Source: a bacterium (GTDB lineage Bacteria; Bacillota; Clostridia; Christensenellales; CAG-138). From it: 12,108 bases of DNA. Below the pieces are notes generated by a model. It worked only from the letters and a program-made list of their open reading frames with translations, was not told the DNA's origin and made no database searches. Positions 5,983-12,108 of the stretch are shown here, piece by piece (positions within the stretch are counted from its first letter, which is position 1; every line of letters begins with the position of its first letter). Where the stretch lies: positions 1 to 12,108 of the forward strand of contig JAQXRK010000182.1 of NCBI GenBank assembly GCA_029218485.1, given 5' to 3'. Made by a program: the position numbers and the translations under genes.

Positions 5983-8241
5983 GTGTATGCACAGGTTTTG
6001 ATCGATATCGCGCACGCCGAGGTGGATCGGTTGTTCACCTACCGTATCCCCGATGGGCTATCCATCTCCCCCGGTATGCACGTTCTTGTACCCTTTGGAC
6101 GGGGCGATGCAAAGAAAGAGGGGTTTGTGATCCGCATTGCGGACGCGCCGGACGGCGTTGGCCCCTATAAGGACGTCATCCGCGCGCTGGAGCCCTACCC
6201 CATTCTTCTGCCGGATCAGCTTGAGCTGGCGGGCTGGATGCAGCGCAGCTACAACTGCCTGCTGGTCGACGCCGTGCGGCTGATGATTCCCGCCCAGATG
6301 CGCGGCGGCCGCGTGCACGAAAAGGTCGAGCGGACGATCATGCTTGCGCCCGATCTGGATGTGCAGGCGGCGCTGGACTCCCTTTGCGACAAGACCGGGC
6401 GCGTGCGCGCGCCGAAGCAGCATGAAGTGCTCTCGCTGCTCATCAAGACGGGGCTGGAAATGTCAATCGCGGATGTGAACGCCTTCATTCCGCATGCCTC
6501 CGCTGCCATTGCCGCGCTGACGCAGCGCGGATACATCGTGGAGGGCGGCCATGTCACTTTTCGCCGGCCGAACCAGGAAACGGCCCCCTGCGAACGCCCG
6601 GTTGTGCCAACCGAAGCGCAGCGTGCGGCGGTTGACGCCGTTGTCGGCGCGCTCGACGCCGGCACAGGCGAAACCTTTTTGCTGCACGGTGTGACCGGAA
6701 GCGGAAAAACCGAGGTCTATATGCGCTGTATTGAGCGCTGCATCCGCTCCGGCAAGCAGGCGATCATGCTGGTGCCGGAAATCGCGCTCACGCCGCAGAC
6801 GGTCGGCCGGTTCCGGGCGCGGTTTTCGGACGATATCGCGGTTCTCCACAGCCGGTTGAGCGCCGGCGAACGGTTCGATGAGTGGCGGCGCATTCGGCTC
6901 GGGCGGGCAAAGGTCGTGGTTGGCGCCCGCAGCGCCGTGTTTGCGCCGGTTGAACGGCTCGGCCTCATCATCATCGACGAGGAGCACGAGGGCAGCTACC
7001 AGAGCGAGATCACGCCGCGGTACCACGCGGTCGAGGTGGCGCTGCACCGCTCGGCTTCCATGGGTGCGCCGCTGCTGCTCGGCAGCGCGACCCCCTCCCT
7101 GCTCTCCTATTTTCGGGCGACGACCGGTCGCTACCGGCTGCTGGAGCTGCCGGAGCGCGTGATGCACCGCGCGCTGCCCGAGGTCGAGATCGTCGATATG
7201 CGGGAGGAGTTTCTGGCCGGCAATAACGGCATCTTTTCCGGACGGCTGGTGGCGAGGCTGCGCGCCTGTCTGGAGAGCGGCAAGCAGGCCATGCTGTTTT
7301 TAAACCGCCGCGGATACTCGACCTTCGTCTCCTGCCGCGCCTGCGGTGCGGTGATCCAATGCCCGAATTGTGATATCTCCATGACATATCACAAGGCGGA
7401 ACAGCGGCTCAAATGCCACTTTTGCGGCGCCAGCGCGCCCGTGCCAACCCGCTGCCCTGTCTGTGGGAAGCCGTTTATCAAGTATTTCGGCATCGGCACC
7501 GAGCAGGTCGAGGATCAGCTCAACGCGCTGTTTCCCGGGGTCAAGGCGCTGCGCATGGATACGGACACCATGCGAAGGAAGGATTCGCACGCGAAAATGC
7601 TCTCCACTTTCGCATCCGGCGAGGCGCAGGTGCTCATCGGCACACAGATGATCGCAAAAGGGCATGATTTTCCGAATGTCACGCTCGTGGGCGTTGTCGC
7701 TGCCGACGCGACGCTGTGTATCCCGGATTACCGCAGCACCGAGCGAACCTTCCAGCTTCTGACACAGGTTTCCGGCCGCGCCGGCCGGGACGAGAGCCCC
7801 GGCACCGTGGTGGTGCAGACCTACATGCCGAACCATCCGGCGATCCGCTTTGCAAAAGAGCACGATTATGCCGGCTTCTTCCGCTACGAGCTTGCGGAAC
7901 GGCGCAAGGCGCTCTTCCCTCCCTACTCGCTCTTCCTGCGCATACTGTTCTCCGGCCCGGATGAGGATGCGCTGCAGGACGCCGGAGACCGGTATGCCAC
8001 GGCGTTGGAAACGGAAATCCGGGCGCTGCTCGGCCAGGAGGGAGCGCAGGACCTGCTGCTCATGACCGCATCGCCGGCGCCGATCCGCCGGAAGCAGGGC
8101 AATTATCGATACCAGATCCTGATCAAGCTGCTGCGCACCAAGCGCACCTCTTCGGTCATCCGTCTGGTCTATGCCTTCGCGGCGGCGCACCGCAACGAGC
8201 TGTTTGCGCTGCTGGAGGTAAATCCACAGGATATGTTTTAA
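5983..8241 (+). CDS. priA: Primosomal replication restart helicase PriA
   Basis: PriA recognises stalled forks and D-loops and reloads the replicative helicase. With the GTG start the protein has 752 residues, normal for Bacillota. The N-terminal DNA-binding domain begins VYAQVLIDIAHAEVDRLFTYRIP. The helicase core has Walker A GVTGSGKTE (K242), DEEH (332-335) and GSATPSLLSY. Eight zinc-binding cysteines follow in four pairs: C451/C454, C460/C463, C478/C481 and C491/C494. Later motifs are IGTQMIAKGHDFPNV and QVSGRAGR. The C-terminus keeps the APIRRKQGNYRYQ pattern and ends EVNPQDMF, so the protein is complete. An open frame extends upstream to 5920, but that part covers the hairpin spacer and is rejected. 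In many Bacillota coaBC precedes and def/fmt follow priA; here a structured spacer precedes it and an exporter follows after 10 bp. Confidence 0.97.
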   Translation: MYAQVLIDIAHAEVDRLFTYRIPDGLSISPGMHVLVPFGRGDAKKEGFVIRIADAPDGVGPYKDVIRALEPYPILLPDQLELAGWMQRSYNCLLVDAVRLMIPAQMRGGRVHEKVERTIMLAPDLDVQAALDSLCDKTGRVRAPKQHEVLSLLIKTGLEMSIADVNAFIPHASAAIAALTQRGYIVEGGHVTFRRPNQETAPCERPVVPTEAQRAAVDAVVGALDAGTGETFLLHGVTGSGKTEVYMRCIERCIRSGKQAIMLVPEIALTPQTVGRFRARFSDDIAVLHSRLSAGERFDEWRRIRLGRAKVVVGARSAVFAPVERLGLIIIDEEHEGSYQSEITPRYHAVEVALHRSASMGAPLLLGSATPSLLSYFRATTGRYRLLELPERVMHRALPEVEIVDMREEFLAGNNGIFSGRLVARLRACLESGKQAMLFLNRRGYSTFVSCRACGAVIQCPNCDISMTYHKAEQRLKCHFCGASAPVPTRCPVCGKPFIKYFGIGTEQVEDQLNALFPGVKALRMDTDTMRRKDSHAKMLSTFASGEAQVLIGTQMIAKGHDFPNVTLVGVVAADATLCIPDYRSTERTFQLLTQVSGRAGRDESPGTVVVQTYMPNHPAIRFAKEHDYAGFFRYELAERRKALFPPYSLFLRILFSGPDEDALQDAGDRYATALETEIRALLGQEGAQDLLLMTASPAPIRRKQGNYRYQILIKLLRTKRTSSVIRLVYAFAAAHRNELFALLEVNPQDMF

Positions 8242-8251
8242 GGAATACAGT

Positions 8252-10075
8252 ATGAAAAAGACTGCGAAAAAGAAGGTGAACTGGAAGCTCATCGGTGAGC
8301 TTGCCTCCGGGTGCCGGCGACAGCTTGTGCTCGGTGTGGTCTGCGTTTTTCTGGCGATCTGCGCGTCCTATGCCATCCCGTTTGTCACCAGCTTTACGCT
8401 GGACTTTGTGATCAAGGGGGATACGGCCGGACTGCATCTGCCCGACTTTGTGCTCCGTGCGCTCGATGCGCTCGGCGGCCGGGACTTTTTCCTGTCGCAC
8501 CTGTATCTCTGCGCCATCGCGCTGATCGGCTTTACGGTGCTGAACGGCCTGTTCGTGTATCTGCGCAGGCGCGAGATCGCATATGCATCCGAGGGCGTGG
8601 CCAAGCAGCTTCGTGACAAGCTGTACCGCCATCTGGAGGATGTTCCCTACGACTACCATAAGCATGTGAGCACGGGCGATCTCATCCAGCGCTGCACATC
8701 GGACGTCAACACGATTCGCCGCTTTATCAGCGTACAGCTGATGGAGGTCGTGCGCACGGTGCTCATGATCGTGGTTGCCGTCGTGGTCATGTTCTCCATC
8801 CACCCAACGATGGCGCTCATCTCCATGGCCATGATGCCGCTGCTGACGCTCAGCTCCTTCCTCTACTTCACCTATGTGCGCCGCTTCTTTACCGAGTCGG
8901 ACGAAGCGGAGGGCCGGCTTTCCACGATGCTGCAGGAAAACCTGACCGGAATCCGCGTGGTTCGCGCCTTCGGACAGCAGCAAAAGGAGCTCGACCGGTT
9001 CACAAAGATCAATCAGGAATTCCGGGACAAGACCTACCGTCTCATTCGCCTGCTCGGCTATTATTGGGGCGTTTCGGATTGCGCCGGCTATCTGCAGATC
9101 GGCTTATCGCTGGTCGCCGGCGTCCTGTTTGTTGCAAAGGGCGAGTTTACGCTCGGCAACGTGACCCTGTTTGCAACCTATACCGGTATGCTCACTTGGC
9201 CGGTTCGCCAGCTTGGGCGCATCCTCGCGGACATGGGCAAGGCCTCGGTATCGCTCGGCCGGATCGATGAAATCCTCTCCGCCCCCGTTGAGACCGAGCC
9301 CGGCAAGGCGCTCCGCCCCGATATGAACGGCGATATTGTCTTTGACCACGTCTGTTTCGGGTATGACCGGTACGACGATGTGCTCAAGGACATCAGCTTT
9401 ACCGTCCACCCCGGGGAGACCATCGGCATCCTCGGCTCCACGGGTTCCGGCAAGTCCAGCCTCGTACAGCTGCTGCAGCGGCTGTACCAGACGACGGGCG
9501 GCAGCATACGCATCAACGGGACGGATATCAACGACATCGAACACGGCCATCTGCGGCGCAACATCGGCATCGTGATGCAGGAGCCGTTCCTCTACTCGCG
9601 CACGATCCTTGAGAACATCCGCATCGTCAATCCGGATGCCTCGCTCGAGGAGGTGCACGCGGTTGCGCGCATCGCATCCGTTCACGACGTCATCGAATCG
9701 TTCGAGAAGGGCTACGACACGATCGTCGGTGAGCGCGGCGTCACGCTGTCGGGCGGGCAGCAGCAGCGCGTGGCCATTGCGCGCACGCTGATGCAGAAAG
9801 CGCCCATCCTGATTTTCGACGACTCCATGAGCGCTGTCGATACGGAGACGGATGCCGCCATCCGGCGCGCGCTGCACAATATGCGGCACGATGGCATCAC
9901 CTTCCTGATCTCGCACCGCATTACGACGCTCTGCGAGGCGGACCGCATCCTTGTCCTCGACGGCGGCCGGCTCGTTGAGGAGGGAACGCACCGGGAGCTG
10001 ATGGCCGGCAACGGCCTGTACAGCAGAATAGCCGCCATTCAGGATATGCACGCCGAAGGAGGTGACACGGAATGA
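8252..10075 (+). CDS. Heterodimeric ABC exporter, subunit with degenerate Walker B (BmrC/LmrC/TM287-like half)
   Basis: This 607-residue protein is a half-transporter with a six-helix membrane domain followed by an ATPase domain. Hydrophobic segments lie near residues 25-50, 82-104, 163-183, 185-207, 275-297 and 300-325. In the ATPase domain Walker A is GSTGSGKSS (K401), the Q-loop glutamine is Q443, the signature is a canonical LSGGQ (499-503) and the H-loop is H555. Walker B reads ILIFDD: D523 is normal, but D524 stands where the catalytic glutamate is expected. That pattern marks the degenerate-site partner of heterodimeric multidrug exporters. The ATG at 8252 has AAGGA at 8240-8244 and follows priA by 10 bp. 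It overlaps the next gene by four bases, so the two subunits are made together. The substrate cannot be told from sequence; drugs, lipids or peptides are all known for relatives. Confidence 0.93.
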   Translation: MKKTAKKKVNWKLIGELASGCRRQLVLGVVCVFLAICASYAIPFVTSFTLDFVIKGDTAGLHLPDFVLRALDALGGRDFFLSHLYLCAIALIGFTVLNGLFVYLRRREIAYASEGVAKQLRDKLYRHLEDVPYDYHKHVSTGDLIQRCTSDVNTIRRFISVQLMEVVRTVLMIVVAVVVMFSIHPTMALISMAMMPLLTLSSFLYFTYVRRFFTESDEAEGRLSTMLQENLTGIRVVRAFGQQQKELDRFTKINQEFRDKTYRLIRLLGYYWGVSDCAGYLQIGLSLVAGVLFVAKGEFTLGNVTLFATYTGMLTWPVRQLGRILADMGKASVSLGRIDEILSAPVETEPGKALRPDMNGDIVFDHVCFGYDRYDDVLKDISFTVHPGETIGILGSTGSGKSSLVQLLQRLYQTTGGSIRINGTDINDIEHGHLRRNIGIVMQEPFLYSRTILENIRIVNPDASLEEVHAVARIASVHDVIESFEKGYDTIVGERGVTLSGGQQQRVAIARTLMQKAPILIFDDSMSAVDTETDAAIRRALHNMRHDGITFLISHRITTLCEADRILVLDGGRLVEEGTHRELMAGNGLYSRIAAIQDMHAEGGDTE

Positions 10076-11940
10076 GCAGCAGAATCGAAGAGCAGGATTT
10101 TACCGCGGAAAAGGTCGATTTCTCCATCTGGAAGCGGCTCTATGCCTTTGCGCTGCGCAACCGCCCGCTGCTGATACTGATCCTCTCGGCGCTCGTCATC
10201 GTATCGCTCGTGGACGTTGCTTATCCGCTGCTGTCCCGCTATGCGATCGACCATTTTGTGACGCCAAGAACGACAGCGGGTCTCCTTCCCTTTGCGTTGG
10301 TCTACGGCGCGCTTGTGATCGTGCAGGCATTCGGCACGTTCTTGTTCATCTCCCGTTCCGGAAAGATGGAGATGGAGATCGCCTACGCCATCCGGCAAGA
10401 GGCGTTTGAAAAGCTCCAGAACCTCTCCTTTTCCTTCTACGACAAGACGGCCGTGGGATACCTGATGGCGCGCATGATCTCGGATGTGGGCCGGCTCTCC
10501 GAGATGGTGGCCTGGAGCATTGTGGATGTGCTGTATGCGCTGTTCTACGTCATCAGCAGCATCATCACGATCTTCCTGCTCAACTGGAAGCTGGCGCTCG
10601 TGGTGGTCGCGGTCATTCCGCCGCTGGCCGTCATCAGCCTGATCCTGCAAAAGAAAATCCTGCGCTATCAGCGCGATGCCCGCAAGCAGAACAGCCGCAT
10701 CACCGGTGCGTTCAACGAGGGCATCATGGGCGCGAAGACGACGAAAACGCTCGTTCGCGAGGACGCCAACGCGGTCGAATTCAATGACCTTACGGAGGGT
10801 ATGCGCCGCGTTTCCATTCGGGCTGCGCTGCTCAATGCCGCCTTTTTCCCACTCGTGATCTCGCTTGGCGCCATCGGAACCGGCTTTGCGCTCATGCTCG
10901 GCAGCGACGGTGCTCTGCACGGCCAGACCGCCTTTATCGGCGCGCTGTCGGTGGGCACGCTGGTCTCCTTCATCTCGTACGCCACACAGATGTTCGATCC
11001 GATTCAGCAGCTCGCCAATATCTTTGCGGAACTGCAGGATGCGCAGGCTTCGGCCGAGCGCGTGATCGCGCTGCTTGACACCAAACCCGAGATTGTGGAC
11101 CCGGGCGAGATCGTCGAAAAGTACGGCGATATCCTGCACCCCAAAAAGGAAAACTGGGAGCCAATCCGCGGCGATGTGACGTTTGATCACGTTTCCTTCT
11201 CCTACAACGAGGAGGAGCCGGTACTGAAGGATTTTTCCCTGCATGTGCACGCCGGCGAGACCATAGCGCTTGTCGGCGAGACGGGCGCGGGCAAGAGCAC
11301 GATTGTCAACCTTGTCTGCCGCTTCTATGAGCCGACGAAGGGGCGCATTCTGATCGATGGAGTGGATTATCGCGAGCGCTCCCAGCTGTGGCTGCAATCG
11401 AGCCTCGGCTACGTGCTCCAATCCCCCCATCTGTTCTCCGGATCCATTGCGGACAACATCCGCTTCGGTTGTCCGGATGCGACAGATGAGCAGGTGCGGC
11501 AGGCCGCCGCGCTCGTGCATGCTGACGCCTTCATTGAAAGGATGGAACAGGGCTATGCGACGGAGGTCGGCGAGGGCGGCGCCCGGCTGTCCACCGGCCA
11601 AAAGCAGCTGCTCTCGTTTGCGCGCGTCATGCTGGCCAATCCGCGCATCTTCGTGCTGGATGAGGCCACCAGTTCCATCGATACCGAAACGGAGCAATTG
11701 ATCCAGCAGGCGATCACGCATGTGCTTGACGGCCGGACCAGCTTTATCGTGGCGCACAGGCTCTCCACCATTCGCAATGCGGACCGCATCCTGGTCATCC
11801 GCGGCGGCGAAATCGAAGAAGCCGGTACGCATGCGGAGTTGATGAAGCTCCGTGGATACTATTACGATCTGTACACGCATCAATTCCGCGAGGAAGCGGT
11901 GCAGGGTACGCTCACGAGCGACGCCATGCGGAAAGACTGA
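10072..11940 (+). CDS. Heterodimeric ABC exporter, subunit with catalytic glutamate (BmrD/LmrD/TM288-like half)
   Basis: This 622-residue protein is the second half-transporter. Membrane segments are seen near 33-54, 71-93, 150-170 and 172-193, with two more before the ATPase domain. A longer charged linker (about residues 337-365, containing EIVEKYGDILHPKKENW) joins the domains, as in LmrD/YheH-type proteins. Walker A is GETGAGKST (K408), the Q-loop is Q450, Walker B is FVLDE with catalytic E531, and the H-loop is H562. The signature is LSTGQ (506-510) instead of LSGGQ. Paired with its neighbour, the consensus ATP site would join this Walker A/B with the neighbour's LSGGQ. The degenerate site would join the neighbour's D524 with this LSTGQ. 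That complementarity is strong evidence for a working heterodimer. The start overlaps the preceding stop (ATGA at 10072-10075), and GGAGG just upstream (10058-10062) serves as ribosome binding site. Confidence 0.94.
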   Translation: MSSRIEEQDFTAEKVDFSIWKRLYAFALRNRPLLILILSALVIVSLVDVAYPLLSRYAIDHFVTPRTTAGLLPFALVYGALVIVQAFGTFLFISRSGKMEMEIAYAIRQEAFEKLQNLSFSFYDKTAVGYLMARMISDVGRLSEMVAWSIVDVLYALFYVISSIITIFLLNWKLALVVVAVIPPLAVISLILQKKILRYQRDARKQNSRITGAFNEGIMGAKTTKTLVREDANAVEFNDLTEGMRRVSIRAALLNAAFFPLVISLGAIGTGFALMLGSDGALHGQTAFIGALSVGTLVSFISYATQMFDPIQQLANIFAELQDAQASAERVIALLDTKPEIVDPGEIVEKYGDILHPKKENWEPIRGDVTFDHVSFSYNEEEPVLKDFSLHVHAGETIALVGETGAGKSTIVNLVCRFYEPTKGRILIDGVDYRERSQLWLQSSLGYVLQSPHLFSGSIADNIRFGCPDATDEQVRQAAALVHADAFIERMEQGYATEVGEGGARLSTGQKQLLSFARVMLANPRIFVLDEATSSIDTETEQLIQQAITHVLDGRTSFIVAHRLSTIRNADRILVIRGGEIEEAGTHAELMKLRGYYYDLYTHQFREEAVQGTLTSDAMRKD

Positions 11941-11942
11941 CA

Positions 11943-11950
11943 GAGAGGAG
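11943..11950 (+). promoter_or_regulatory. Ribosome binding site for the truncated last gene
   Basis: GAGAGGAG lies 9 bases before a TTG at 11960, directly after the exporter stop codon. The nearer GTG at 11950 runs into a stop after ten codons, so TTG 11960 is the better start. Confidence 0.5.
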
Positions 11951-11959
11951 TGCTGACCC

Positions 11960-12108
11960 TTGCAAGTCCCTACCGATAACCATATCAGGCGGCTGATGAT
12001 CCACACGTTTGCGCATGCCGCCGTGGATTTTGCCTGCTTTTACATTCTGTTCGCGCGGGTGATGCCACGGGCACAATCCGGTCAGGCGGTGGCCATTGCG
12101 TTTCTGGT
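11960..12108 (+). CDS. Probable integral membrane protein, N-terminal part (3' end outside window)
   Basis: An open frame from TTG 11960 runs to the end of the window (49 codons). It begins with a short polar stretch (QVPTDNHIRRL), then a hydrophobic segment HTFAHAAVDFACFYILFARVM, a small polar break (PRAQSGQ) and the beginning of a second hydrophobic run (AVAIAFLV). An early histidine followed by VDF and a long hydrophobic helix resembles the first helix of some MFS-like transporters in Clostridia, but this is an impression only. An ATG at 11996 is a possible alternative start, without its own ribosome binding site. The gap to the exporter gene is 19 bp, which suggests the same transcript. 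I cannot name the protein. Confidence 0.55.
   Translation, partial: MQVPTDNHIRRLMIHTFAHAAVDFACFYILFARVMPRAQSGQAVAIAFL

Noticed and set aside
5853..6170. A + strand 105-codon frame in the rpoZ-priA spacer, considered as a leader peptide or a small Cys-rich protein
   Set aside because: There is no ribosome binding site before its ATG, it runs through the hairpin and into priA in another frame, and its content is explained by those features.
7300..8292. A 330-codon minus-strand open frame opposite priA
   Set aside because: Same codon-bias artefact; the + strand encodes the PriA zinc region and helicase C-terminus.
10039..12006. A 655-codon open frame on the minus strand covering the whole second ABC gene
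   Set aside because: It is an antisense shadow of a GC-rich gene with G/C third positions. It resembles no known family, is rich in Arg, His and Asp, and the + strand protein has all ABC motifs.
1..12108. Defence system, CRISPR array, prophage, insertion sequence, tRNA or rRNA
   Set aside because: No repeat array, transposase, integrase, toxin-antitoxin pair or structural-RNA signature was seen. The window is accounted for by housekeeping genes and an exporter.

Overview
This window looks like a stretch of core chromosome from a high-G+C member of the Bacillota, most likely class Clostridia. The evidence is the order yicC-remA(DUF370)-gmk-rpoZ-priA, which is typical of Bacillota, a pcrA-ligA pair, strong AGGAGG-type ribosome binding sites, and G/C-rich third codon positions throughout. 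I cannot assign a genus. An uncultured gut-type lineage (Oscillospirales or Christensenellales-like) is a guess from protein style only. Every gene I can support lies on the + strand, and genes overlap or are separated by a few bases almost everywhere.

Layout: (1) 1-837 is the 3' end of a PcrA/UvrD helicase gene. It is followed at once by ligA (NAD+-dependent DNA ligase) and by a PurM/HypE-like AIR-synthase-family protein of unknown substrate. (2) A 47-bp gap (3770-3816) carries the best promoter candidate in the window, an extended -10 element with 17-bp spacing. It would drive yicC, remA, gmk and rpoZ, which are spaced from a 4-bp overlap to 22 bp. (3) A 143-bp spacer (5840-5982) separates rpoZ from priA. 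It holds a long near-perfect hairpin followed by a second GC-rich hairpin with a T-rich tail. In many Bacillota coaBC sits at this position; here it is absent. (4) priA is followed after 10 bp by two ABC-transporter genes that overlap by 4 bp. Together they encode a heterodimeric exporter with one consensus and one degenerate ATP site. (5) The window ends inside a gene for a small-start hydrophobic protein, probably a membrane transporter.

How the genes fit together: pcrA, ligA and priA cover DNA unwinding, nick sealing and replication restart. gmk supplies GDP/dGDP precursors, rpoZ is the RNA polymerase omega subunit, yicC is an RNase-family protein and remA is a DNA-binding regulator. The exporter pair appears to have been added to, or retained in, this housekeeping transcription unit where def/fmt often follow priA in Bacillota.

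I found no tRNA, rRNA, CRISPR, insertion sequence, phage gene or defence system. No stretch longer than 300 bp lacks a gene. The most worthwhile unexplained structure is the double-hairpin spacer between rpoZ and priA.
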